64,000 bases of DNA from Phycisphaeraceae bacterium (GTDB lineage Bacteria; Planctomycetota; Phycisphaerae; Phycisphaerales; SM1A02), in NCBI GenBank assembly GCA_019636735.1, contig JAHBWY010000008.1, forward strand, positions 1 through 64,000, written 5' to 3'. Shown in pieces: positions 1 through 7,403 of the stretch. Positions within the stretch are counted from its first letter, which is position 1. Each line of letters starts with the position of its first letter. The translations under genes were made by a program, and so were the position numbers. The notes under the pieces are model-generated. The model was given only the letters and a program-made list of their open reading frames with translations. It did no database searches and was not told where the DNA came from.

Positions 1-561
1 CTGACCCGTTCGACGCTCGTGCGGATTCTCAAGGAATCAGGGCGGCTGGAAGAGTTCTTCGTGGACCCGCAGCGGTTCATGGACGCCGTGGCCGCGATCA
101 TCAAGCACGAGCTGCATCGGCTGCTTGTGGACGGCATCAAGTACGAGAAGCTTCCGGGCAGCGGGGCCGACGCTGAGTGGGAGATGATGCTTTTCAAGAA
201 CGAGGAACTCATCAACTACCTGACGGCGCTCCAGGTGACCCATTCGGTCTACGAATACGTCGTGTACGACTCCGAGGTCGAGCGCGAGTTCGCCCGCAAG
301 CTCGATCAGCGCGAGGACATCAAGCTCTTCGTCAAGCTCCCGAACTGGTTCGAGATCGACACCCCCGTCGGCAAGTACAATCCGGACTGGGCCATCGTCA
401 AGCAGGACGGCGCCGCGTTGTACCTCGCCCGTGAGACGAAGGGCACAAAGGACTTCCTGAAGCTCCGCACGTCCGAGGCGGACAAGGTTCGCTGCGGACA
501 GAAGCACTTCGAGACTCTCGGCGTGCCATTTGCCGTTGTGGTTTCGGCGGATGAGGTTTAA
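1..561 (+). CDS. Type III restriction enzyme Res subunit, C-terminal part
   Basis: The reading frame is open from the first base of the window, so only the last ~186 codons are present. The protein is the C-terminal nuclease end of a type III restriction endonuclease, which cleaves DNA when the partner methylase leaves sites unmodified. The visible evidence is a PD-(D/E)xK-like core: YNPDWAIV, then a strand leading to ARETKG, matching the D...ExK arrangement of type III Res C-termini. The helicase domain and the mod gene would lie to the left, outside the window. The stop is 8 nt before the next start, so it may be co-transcribed with the accessory module. The family call is confident; whether the full enzyme is intact cannot be seen. 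Confidence 0.85.
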   Translation: MTRSTLVRILKESGRLEEFFVDPQRFMDAVAAIIKHELHRLLVDGIKYEKLPGSGADAEWEMMLFKNEELINYLTALQVTHSVYEYVVYDSEVEREFARKLDQREDIKLFVKLPNWFEIDTPVGKYNPDWAIVKQDGAALYLARETKGTKDFLKLRTSEADKVRCGQKHFETLGVPFAVVVSADEV

Positions 562-569
562 CCCGTCAA

Positions 570-1376
570 ATGCCCGCACACTTCCTCGACGAGCTCGCGG
601 TTGCACCGGTGTCCGCCATCGCGAATGCGACGGCGGAGCTGGGCGCGATACTGGGCGATCGAGTGGGACCGATTGTGGAGTACGAGTTCTACCGGCGCAA
701 TGGCGGCAGCCACCTGCCGCGACTGTCGGATCACACCCAGTCACGCATCGCGCATCAAATCGCCCGCGTTCTTGACGGCAATACCGCGCCCGCGGTGAAT
801 CACAGCCTTCAAGCAGTGGCCGCCGACGTGATCGGGATTCCGGTGGAGCTGGGACGCGACACCGCGTGGACTGCGTTCCTCAAGCGCGCCGAACTGATCG
901 CCCGCGCGGTCGGGTTCGCAGACTCCGTTGCGGCCGGGCTCATCGGTGCGATCCACGAGCTTGCCGACAACGTGATCCAGCACAGCGAAGCCCCGACCCC
1001 CGGGGTCGCGGCCTTCGCCAGGACGGCATCTTCGTTCGAGTACGTCGTCGCCGACTCGGGTATCGGCATGCTGGCCAGCTTGCGAAGGGCATCCGAGTTC
1101 CGATCGCTACGGGACGACCTGGAGGCGCTCCCGCTGGCGGTGACGCCCGGGGTCTCAAGGCACGGCCGCGGCGTGGGGTACGGCTATGGCTACCGGGCAG
1201 TGTTTCTGCCCCTCAAAGCCGCACACGGCACCGTTCGCCTTCGATCGGGACATGCCGTGTTGGAGATAGTGGGGGCCGGCCCCCGCCCGGATCAAGGCCG
1301 TTGCTCGCAGAGGCCGCACCATCAAGGGGTAGTGGTCTCAGTGGAAATCTCCCCAACCGCCAGCATCGGGGCTTGA
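570..1376 (+). CDS. GHKL/HATPase-fold ATP-binding protein
   Basis: A 268-residue protein with a histidine-kinase-like ATP-binding fold and no visible sensor or phosphoacceptor domain. Seen directly: an N box (HELADNVIQH, around residues 128-138) and a G1 box (DSGIGM, around 161-166), followed by a glycine-rich G2-like lid (HGRGVGYGYGY, about 191-201). Proteins of this kind act as anti-sigma-type kinases or as ATPase partners of STAS-like proteins, and the next gene is STAS-like, so a partner-switch pair is a reasonable inference. It starts 8 nt after the restriction gene. The C-terminal ~40 residues look low in structure. What it phosphorylates or binds is not known. Confidence 0.75.
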   Translation: MPAHFLDELAVAPVSAIANATAELGAILGDRVGPIVEYEFYRRNGGSHLPRLSDHTQSRIAHQIARVLDGNTAPAVNHSLQAVAADVIGIPVELGRDTAWTAFLKRAELIARAVGFADSVAAGLIGAIHELADNVIQHSEAPTPGVAAFARTASSFEYVVADSGIGMLASLRRASEFRSLRDDLEALPLAVTPGVSRHGRGVGYGYGYRAVFLPLKAAHGTVRLRSGHAVLEIVGAGPRPDQGRCSQRPHHQGVVVSVEISPTASIGA

Positions 1377-1400
1377 CAGGCTCCCCGCGGTCGCTATTCT
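1373..1400 (+). promoter_or_regulatory. Sigma-70-type promoter
   Basis: TTGACA (1373-1378) and TATTCT (1395-1400) are separated by 16 bp. The expected transcription start is near 1407, only about 6 nt before the ATG at 1413, so the transcript would be almost leaderless. The −35 overlaps the end of the upstream ATPase gene, giving the STAS-like operon an independent promoter. Prediction by inspection only. Confidence 0.55.
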
Positions 1401-1412
1401 TCATTCGTTCAC

Positions 1413-2051
1413 ATGAAGGTCTGCGGAACCATCCCGGTCTCAGAACTCGCCCGGTCAGCCGACCTCGCCGGCGCCGCCGACGGTGCCGTCTGGCTTCAAG
1501 CGGGAAGGCAGCGTGTTGACGCCGCTCAGGCCGGGCTGCACGGCATCGACTTTTCCGGCGTGCGGATCGCAACCGTGAGTTGGCTACGCGAAGGCATCCT
1601 GGCGTTGCTCAAGTACGCGGTTGCGGTGCGGCCAGACCTTCGTTTCGTGGCGACCGGCCTGTCGGAGATTGTCCGGGAGGAGCTGGAAGTCGCCTTGGAG
1701 GCAACCGGCGGCGTCCTGATCGCCGCCGACATCAGCCCGGACCGGGTTCTGACCGCTCCGATCGTACTGGGTCGGCTCGATCCCGCGCTCCATGACACCT
1801 TGCAGGCTGTTGAAGGCCAGCTTGAGTTCGACGCCACATTCGTGTCACGGGCAATTCCCGGCGTCGGCCTGTCCGCCGCGAATAACCGACTCGCCGCATT
1901 GGAATCGAAGGGCATTCTTGTGTCCGAACGCCGTGGCCGGTCACGGCACTATCGGCCTCTCTTGGAGAATCTCCGCTATGGGTACCGAAATGATCGCCAA
2001 GGCGACGGACAGCTTCGAGCGCAAGCAGCGGAGATGCCTGGACCTGCTTGA
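1413..2051 (+). CDS. STAS-like (DUF4325-type) protein with C-terminal winged helix
   Basis: A 212-residue protein in two parts. Residues ~15-100 look like the STAS-like DUF4325 fold, with the typical GIDFSGVRIATVSWLRE segment followed by a hydrophobic helix and DLRFVATGLS. Residues ~115-200 look like a winged-helix DNA-binding domain (ATFVSRAIPGVGLSAANNRLAALESKGIL, then a basic RRGRSRHYRPL wing). DUF4325 proteins are known to sit next to GHKL ATPases, as here, so it may receive a signal from the upstream ATPase and regulate transcription. It follows a good promoter, and its last 74 bp overlap the next gene. The domain calls are from pattern recognition. The exact target is unknown. Confidence 0.65.
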   Translation: MKVCGTIPVSELARSADLAGAADGAVWLQAGRQRVDAAQAGLHGIDFSGVRIATVSWLREGILALLKYAVAVRPDLRFVATGLSEIVREELEVALEATGGVLIAADISPDRVLTAPIVLGRLDPALHDTLQAVEGQLEFDATFVSRAIPGVGLSAANNRLAALESKGILVSERRGRSRHYRPLLENLRYGYRNDRQGDGQLRAQAAEMPGPA

Positions 2052-2325
2052 CGAACCCACACTCTTTACCGGCGTGCCGAAGCTCTCTCTTGCGCTTGTC
2101 GCGACGCCACGAGAAGGCCACGCGTTCAGTGTCGGCGACGAGTGCCGCCTCGCGCTCGATGCGAACCGCCGTTTGCTCGTGGTGCAGGGCGTGACGGTGG
2201 TGGGCCACGTGGAAAACCCTCCATCAAGCGTCATCGACATGATGCAGGGACCATGCCCAAGCGCGTTCGGACAGGTGAGCAGGATGTTCACCCTCACTGG
2301 CAAGGCGGAAGTGCAGCTGGAGTAG
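1978..2325 (+). CDS. Small protein of unknown function (115 aa)
   Basis: The frame opens far upstream, but ATG 1978 is the first sensible start, inside the 3' end of the STAS-like gene. The stop TAG is followed after 2 nt by the ATG of the next gene (TAGCCATG), which indicates translational coupling. I recognise no domain. The sequence is a mix of short strands (KLSLALVATPREGHAFSVGDECRLAL) and a valine-rich core, compatible with a small beta-barrel or beta-sandwich fold. Being wedged between two coupled genes suggests an accessory subunit of the same system. Confidence 0.6.
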   Translation: MGTEMIAKATDSFERKQRRCLDLLDEPTLFTGVPKLSLALVATPREGHAFSVGDECRLALDANRRLLVVQGVTVVGHVENPPSSVIDMMQGPCPSAFGQVSRMFTLTGKAEVQLE

Positions 2326-2327
2326 CC

Positions 2328-3500
2328 ATGAACCAACCGCAAATCGCAACGCCGCTGACTGTGCGCGGGAAGAGGCTTGCCGACCCGTCGCTTTGGCATC
2401 AGCCCGGCGAGGAGATCAAGCTCGGCTGTTCAACCTGCCCGGAGCTCCGGCACTGCGGCGGTTTGAGCATCACCGCTCCCGCGTTCAGTTGCATGGACTT
2501 GTGCTGTGGCCAACCTGCGAACTGTCGCCGGTATGTTTGTCCCAAGCAACGACGCTACAGCACGCTCGTCAACGAGGCCGGCGGACTGGAATTGCGCCCA
2601 TACAAGGGGCGTGTTACGCCCATGCTGGCGCTACCCGAGCATGTTCCCTGCATCTTGGACGCGGGAGATTTGGCGGGCCCGCTGCCGCTCTCCGTCGTCG
2701 CGCTCTCCCTCTACGCGATGATCGACAGCAAGTCCGGCCTTCCTCGCTTCGATTCCCGACAGGACCTCCTCGCGAGGTTCAAGATCAGTCCGGACGCCCG
2801 AATCGTGATCACCGCCACCGGCAAGGATCGCGATGTCGAACGGTTCTGGCATGTGTTCCGGGCGAAGAAGACCGCTGAGATCCTTCGGCTGCTGCGGCCC
2901 GCCCTGATCGCAACCCCGAACTTCTCAATGCACGCCGACACGGTGCGCCACGACAATCTTGTGAGCATGGCTCGAATCGCGTCATGCTTCGAGGAGTTTG
3001 CGGCGGCCGGCCTGCCGACCGCCGTGCATGTCAACGGACGAACGCCGCACGATTTCGCTCGCTGGATCGCCTACCTGAACGCATCGCCGTCAATCTATGC
3101 AGTGTCGTACGAGATGGGGACGATGGGACGCTCGGCTCCGCGTCGTGCATGGCACGCGGCCCAGCTCGCTGAGCTGGCACGCTCGGTTCAACGCCCGTTG
3201 AGCCTGTTGCTGCGAGGCGGGTTCCAGCACATTCCAGAGCTGTCCGAAGCCTTTGCCCGGGTGATCGTCGTAGATACGTCCGCCAACATGAAGGCAAAGA
3301 TGCGCCAGAGTGCCCGCCGTGTCGGAGGCCGACTGGTTTGGAGTGCGAATCCGACCCCCGCAGGTCAGCCGATTGACGAGCTTCTTCTGCACAACGTCCG
3401 CGTATGCGGCCGATCGGTTCGGCAGTCCGCCCGTTCCCAAGTACAGAGTCCCGCCGCCGCCTACTCGTTTGCGAAAGCAGCCCCGGCGTTTAACAACTGA
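2328..3500 (+). CDS. Cysteine-rich DUF4417-like protein
   Basis: A 390-residue protein; start ATG 2328 lies 2 nt after the previous stop. The N-terminal region carries eight cysteines (C34, C37, C43, C55, C59, C60, C66, C71), an arrangement suited to a metal or iron-sulfur site. The rest alternates strands and helices like a TIM-barrel. It includes VERFWHVFRAKKTAEILRLL and ATPNFSMHADT, which resemble the DUF4417 family, and later HVNGRTPHDFARWI and PLSLLLRGG. DUF4417 has no firm biochemical role. The last ~40 residues are Ser/Arg/Ala-rich and may be disordered. A tRNA-guanine-transglycosylase-like or other base-processing barrel is an alternative. The function is inferred only as part of a defence-type module. 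Confidence 0.6.
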   Translation: MNQPQIATPLTVRGKRLADPSLWHQPGEEIKLGCSTCPELRHCGGLSITAPAFSCMDLCCGQPANCRRYVCPKQRRYSTLVNEAGGLELRPYKGRVTPMLALPEHVPCILDAGDLAGPLPLSVVALSLYAMIDSKSGLPRFDSRQDLLARFKISPDARIVITATGKDRDVERFWHVFRAKKTAEILRLLRPALIATPNFSMHADTVRHDNLVSMARIASCFEEFAAAGLPTAVHVNGRTPHDFARWIAYLNASPSIYAVSYEMGTMGRSAPRRAWHAAQLAELARSVQRPLSLLLRGGFQHIPELSEAFARVIVVDTSANMKAKMRQSARRVGGRLVWSANPTPAGQPIDELLLHNVRVCGRSVRQSARSQVQSPAAAYSFAKAAPAFNN

Positions 3501-3602
3501 CCTGGTTGATGAAGCGGGAGACGCGGCCCCTCTCCCGCTCCAAACCTCACCCTCTACCCCCCACGAGCAGGGTTGGGTCCGCGGCCGCGGAGGAGAAAGG
3601 CC

Positions 3603-4550
3603 TTGCCCGACGAGCTACCAACAAGCATGGAATCCCTGTTCGCCGAGCTGCGCAAGCAGACCGAGGCCAGCCAGGAGACGCACAAGGCGGTCGTCGAAGC
3701 TCCGGAATACCGAGCGGAGCTGGCCCGACTGGATCGTCTCATGTTCGACTTCATTGCGACGCTTCGCTTGTGCTGGTTTGCCACGACCAGAGCGGGCGAT
3801 TGGGTCGACAAGTCACTGTTCATGCGCAGCATTGACGACCTCATGCAATCGGCCGTCCTGGTCCGAATGGCGGTCCATGAAGGGGCTCGGAACTCCGCTC
3901 GGCGCGAGTTGCGCTACATGATCGAACTGGCCATCAAGGCCCTCTTTGTCGATCAGAAAATGCCCACATCCCCGCTTGAGCATCGCCTTGTCTTCTTCGA
4001 CCGGAAGTTGGATCCTGCCTCCATCACGCCCGTCAAGGAGCTGTCGTTCCACAACCTCACAGCTCCCGACGCTGAGCGGGTGGTCAAGAAACTGTTGGCC
4101 GCCTATTCCCGTGCGTGTGAATACGTCCACCCATCTGTCCGCCAGATCGAGGAGCGATTGGAACTGGCCGCCAAAGGCGTCAGTCCTGGGTTCGAGACGG
4201 CGGCCGAGCTACGCCAGTCAAATGACGAAGTGTTCGAGGGCTACTCCCTCGTCCTCGTCCTTTTGTTTGAGGCAATCGGCAGTTCCTTCGCGGGCGATAT
4301 ATGGGAAGCCGGCGGGCTTAGCGACCGAGAAGACTGGGTCTTTCACGGTCACCCGCTTGTCGCGGAAATTGACGCGTACTTCGACTACAAGGCCGAAAGG
4401 CAGGAGCGACTCCAAGTCATCAAGGACCGCCGAGCTAATCGTCTGGCTTATGCTAAGGCGGTTGATTGGCCGGTACTCAAGAGTCGTGATGCTCGCGGAC
4501 CTTCAGATGGAAGGTCTTCCGAGGCAGCCGATAGACGGCAATCGCCATGA
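3603..4550 (+). CDS. Helical HEPN-like protein
   Basis: TTG 3603 is chosen because GGAGG (from 3588) sits about 10 nt upstream; an in-frame ATG lies at 3627 and the frame extends to 3573. The ~315-residue product is almost wholly alpha-helical and has no signal peptide or membrane segment. It contains RACEYVH (R170-x5-H176), which fits the Rx4-6H signature of HEPN ribonucleases. An earlier RRELRYMIELAIKALF helix is typical of HEPN/DUF5677-type proteins. Many defence and toxin systems use such domains as RNase effectors. It is 102 bp behind the cysteine-rich gene, so linkage to that operon is likely but not certain. The HEPN call is tentative. Confidence 0.5.
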   Translation: MPDELPTSMESLFAELRKQTEASQETHKAVVEAPEYRAELARLDRLMFDFIATLRLCWFATTRAGDWVDKSLFMRSIDDLMQSAVLVRMAVHEGARNSARRELRYMIELAIKALFVDQKMPTSPLEHRLVFFDRKLDPASITPVKELSFHNLTAPDAERVVKKLLAAYSRACEYVHPSVRQIEERLELAAKGVSPGFETAAELRQSNDEVFEGYSLVLVLLFEAIGSSFAGDIWEAGGLSDREDWVFHGHPLVAEIDAYFDYKAERQERLQVIKDRRANRLAYAKAVDWPVLKSRDARGPSDGRSSEAADRRQSP

Positions 4551-4598
4551 CCCCTGCTCAGGCGTCCCTGAGCAATCGGGGGGGTCGCTATCCGCGTT

Positions 4599-4692
4599 TC
4601 ACGGTTTCACGGCCGAGCAGACCCTTGATTCCGGGCTCCCAGGCCCGAATTCCCTCCACGAAGAGTTCAACTGGCGTACTGTCGCCCCGACT
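4599..4692 (+). repeat. Dispersed ~93-bp repeat, copy A
   Basis: The segment begins TTCACGGTTTCACGGC and ends GCGTACTGTCGCCCCGA. It shares order and most bases with 7188-7279. Conserved blocks are TTCACGGTTTCACGGC, ATTCCCT-CACGAA-AGTTC and GCGTACTGTC-CCCCGA. Both copies lie in intergenic DNA on the plus strand. No coding function is apparent. Confidence 0.65.
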
Positions 4693-4700
4693 CCTCACTC

Positions 4701-4730
4701 GAAACGGAAGGCCACAAGGCCTTCCGTTTC
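4701..4730. terminator. Strong hairpin, likely terminator
   Basis: A perfect 13-bp stem (GAAACGGAAGGCC / GGCCTTCCGTTTC) with the 4-nt loop ACAA is followed by a T-rich TTCGTTTCG. It lies downstream of the HEPN-like gene and just after repeat copy A, as expected for an intrinsic terminator. It would serve the plus-strand module. Confidence 0.6.
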
Positions 4731-5185
4731 TTCGTTTCGTCATCGGGTCTCCGCAGCCGAGACGCTGCAATCGAACCTCAGCGGCGAAACTCGCAGGCTC
4801 CGCTGCGCAGCGTCTCGTCTGCGCGGATGGGCCTCGGGCCCGCTCGCTGAAGGCGGAGCGCCTTCGCTCGCGATCCCATCGGCCCCTCCGCAGGATCTGG
4901 ATCGCGGGGCTTGCGCCCCGGCGATGGCAAATCCTGTCGCCCCGACTTTCAGGACAAGGAAGATCCACTTGATGCACGCATCGAGTGGGTTTTCATTGCA
5001 CCCGTCCGATTGGGATCGGTTCAAAACGATCGCACATGTTTCGAACATCGCGCGTTCAACCATTGAGATTGGCGCGGAATCGCGGACTCAGGAGTTCAAA
5101 TCCTGTCACTCGCTTCGCGTTTGGCGTGCCGACGCGTGACATTGTCTGCAATGGCTCCGGGGATAGGACATACAAACCGGCACTT

Positions 5186-6178
5186 CTAGTTGCCCTCGCG
5201 CTTGAACTCGAAGCGCCGCGGGGTGCCGCCCTTGGTGAAGCCGATCGTGGCGGTCAGGGAACCCTCGGCAGAAAGTTCGTACACGATGCGCTTCGGGTAG
5301 TCGTGGCGCGGGTTGTCGAACACGGCGCGCGTGCCGCCCAGTTCCGTAAGCACGAATTCGGTCGGCTTCGCCCCGCCGGGCTGCGCGATGTAGACCAGCC
5401 CGCCGTCGTGCTCGATGATGCGCAGATACTCGAACGCGCCCATCTTGCCGCCCTTGACCGTGCGCGACACGGCGAGCATCGCGCCTCCCAGCGGCGGAGT
5501 CCATCGCTCCTCGATCGATATCGCGCCCCCCTCGCCCCGCGTTCCAACCCAAGCGCCGGCCAGCCAGAACAAGTCGCCAATCGTCGCCTTGGCCGGCGTG
5601 GGCAGCGGGATGTCCTGCGCGTGGCGGTAGAGCCCAACCGATTCAAACGGCAGAGTTGATTCGAACGACCCGGTCGACTCGTACGCAGAGCGAACGAGCA
5701 GTCCGTCGGTCGTCATGCGGAAATCCCGCCGGATAAGCCCGTCGGGCGCCTTGTCCGGCCCGCGCACGAACTCGATCTGATATTCGAACGTGCCGTCCTT
5801 CCATGAGCCGCGGTAGCGAGCGCTCCTTTCGGACTCCGCGATCTCAGTGACCGAACCGTCGAGCGCGACGCGCACATCGCGGCGCTGACCGCCATGGCCC
5901 CACACCAGGATGACCGCGCCCTCCTCGACGCTCAGCGTGAACGCGTTGCTCATGGGTGGCCCCAACTGCTCGAGGGTGCGGCCCTCCGTGCGGTCCTCCA
6001 AGTAGATCCACTCGCCGTCCAACGCGCGCAAGCCGTCGGCTTGGGCCGTCTGCGTCGAAGGCGAACTCGAGGCCTGCGTGGGGGCCGCGTCCGAGGCCAT
6101 CGCAGTCGAGAGCGCGTCGACGATTCCGAGGGTTGCGAGAAATGCGAGTGCTGTGACGAGCGAAGTGAGCAAGCGCAT
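5186..6178 (-). CDS. Secreted DUF6265-domain protein
   Basis: A 330-residue protein with an N-terminal signal peptide (about residues 1-28, hydrophobic LVTALAFLATLGIVDA). The C-terminal ~130 residues, starting at DLFWLAGAWVG and running through ERWTPPLGGAMLAVSRTV to NPRHDYPKRIVY and the end, match DUF6265, a lipocalin-like beta-barrel family. The middle part (LDGEWIYLEDRT... to VGLYRHAQ) looks like a second, diverged barrel. The start is supported by AGGAG about 6 nt upstream of ATG. It is probably exported to the periplasm; its ligand is unknown. It is transcribed toward the gene-free region on its left. Confidence 0.8.
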   Translation of the reverse strand: MRLLTSLVTALAFLATLGIVDALSTAMASDAAPTQASSSPSTQTAQADGLRALDGEWIYLEDRTEGRTLEQLGPPMSNAFTLSVEEGAVILVWGHGGQRRDVRVALDGSVTEIAESERSARYRGSWKDGTFEYQIEFVRGPDKAPDGLIRRDFRMTTDGLLVRSAYESTGSFESTLPFESVGLYRHAQDIPLPTPAKATIGDLFWLAGAWVGTRGEGGAISIEERWTPPLGGAMLAVSRTVKGGKMGAFEYLRIIEHDGGLVYIAQPGGAKPTEFVLTELGGTRAVFDNPRHDYPKRIVYELSAEGSLTATIGFTKGGTPRRFEFKREGN

Positions 6179-6510
6179 GGAGGAATCTCCTATCGAGTCG
6201 CGAGTCGTGCGAACGGCGCACCTGCGTTGCGGCGAACTCGAGCCGCGCGTGGCTGCCTGCTAAGTGGCGCAATGTACCCGCCGGGCGGCGATCTGAAGCC
6301 CCCGGAGGCGGCTTCAGCGCCCCCGGGTGGGCGGGCCGATTGGATCACTCGACCATCGACATCAGCCGCTCAAGTTCAAGAACCTCAATTTCAGCGCAGG
6401 AACGCAGGAAAAGTTCAACTGGAGTCCACTCACCCCGATTCAGAGGAGTTATGGCTTCGGCAAGCGCCGGTGTCTGTGTCCCTGTGCGTTAAGGCGGTAG
6501 GCTACCGGAT
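6179..6510. other. Divergent intergenic region
   Basis: This 332-bp stretch between two divergent genes has no supported ORF. It must hold both promoters. Around 6403-6445 the sequence AAAAGTTCAACTGGAGTCCACTCACCCCGATTC resembles the last third of the dispersed repeat at 4599-4692, so it is probably a truncated copy. Confidence 0.5.
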
Positions 6511-7143
6511 ATGGCGACCAAAGATCCGCGCGTCGATGCGTATATCGAACAAGCGAACGACTTCGCCAAACCCATTCTGGTGAAGCTGCGGGCGATGGTG
6601 CATCAGGGCTGTCCCGACGTCGTCGAGACCATCAAGTGGGGCGCGCCGGCCTTCGAGTACAAGGGCCCGTTCTGCGGCATGGCGGCGTTCAAGAAGCACT
6701 GCGCATGCGGATTCTGGAAGTCCGAGCTGATCTTCAAGAACAGGAACTCCAGCGCCGCGAAGTTCGGCGACAAACTGAGCTGGGGAGTCAAGGTAAAGGA
6801 CCCGGCCGCTGCGCGCATCACGGATGTCAAGGACCTCCCCTCAGATGCGGTGCTGCTGAGGATCATCAAAGAGGCCAGGAAACTCAATGACGAGGGCGTC
6901 CGGTTGCCGCCGCACAATCCCAGGCCCACGCCCCCGCCTCTGCCGAAGGACTTCAATGCCGCGCTGAAGAAGTCGAAGCAGGCCACCGCGAACTTCGAGG
7001 CGTTCTCACCCAGTCACAAGCGTGAGTACATCGAGTGGATCACCGGCGCCAAGCGCGTGGAGACGCGCCGGTCCCGCATCGCCACCGCAGTGGAGTGGAT
7101 AACGGAAGGTAAGTCGCGGAATTGGAAGTACCAAAGGACATAG
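6511..7143 (+). CDS. YdeI/OmdA-family protein
   Basis: A 210-residue cytoplasmic protein of the YdeI/OmpD-associated family. The N-terminal ~115 residues form a DUF1801-type fold (VDAYIEQANDFAKPILVKLR, then ETIKWGAPAFEYKG). The C-terminal ~60 residues carry the bacteriocin-protection OmdA signature (FSPSHKREYIEWITGAKRVETR...). Length and domain order are normal for the family. The biochemical role is poorly defined; family members have been linked to envelope stress and antimicrobial-peptide resistance. It stands alone between repeat-bearing intergenic regions. Confidence 0.85.
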   Translation: MATKDPRVDAYIEQANDFAKPILVKLRAMVHQGCPDVVETIKWGAPAFEYKGPFCGMAAFKKHCACGFWKSELIFKNRNSSAAKFGDKLSWGVKVKDPAAARITDVKDLPSDAVLLRIIKEARKLNDEGVRLPPHNPRPTPPPLPKDFNAALKKSKQATANFEAFSPSHKREYIEWITGAKRVETRRSRIATAVEWITEGKSRNWKYQRT

Positions 7144-7187
7144 TCGTCCGCCAATGTGCACCCGTCGGGTTATCCCGGTGGAACGCC

Positions 7188-7279
7188 TTCACGGTTTCAC
7201 GGCAGAAAAATCGGCGATTCTGGCCCCCAGGAGCGGATTCCCTGCACGAAAAGTTCTATTTGCGTACTGTCACCCCGAT
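7188..7279 (+). repeat. Dispersed ~93-bp repeat, copy B
   Basis: The segment begins TTCACGGTTTCACGGC and ends GCGTACTGTCACCCCGAT. It is the counterpart of 4599-4692, at the same distance (~45 bp) downstream of a plus-strand gene, and again close to the end of a converging minus-strand gene. Confidence 0.65.
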
Positions 7280-7403
7280 TTCACGGCTGTCCGGGTTGTG
7301 GCACACGACTTGCTGAGTCGTTCGCACTCAGAGCATCAGTATCGAGGGATCGCGAGCCGTCGTGTCATGGGCGTCTCTCCTGACTTCTTTGTCGCGCTCG
7401 GAG

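Larger units (their letters stand above)
4551..5185. other. Gene-free region between converging genes
   Basis: About 635 bp without a supported gene. It contains one copy of a dispersed repeat (4599-4692), a strong hairpin (4701-4730) and a short second match to the repeat's end (CTGTCGCCCCGACT-like, near 4938). A CAGGA-GTTCAAA-TCCTG stem-loop at 5089-5105 resembles a tRNA T-arm, but no complete tRNA can be folded around it. Confidence 0.6.

Noticed and set aside
5071..5110. tRNA-like T-arm (CAGGA GTTCAAA TCCTG)
   Set aside because: Only the one arm is present; no acceptor stem, D-arm or anticodon arm could be placed. It could be a truncated tRNA-derived attachment site, but the evidence is too thin.
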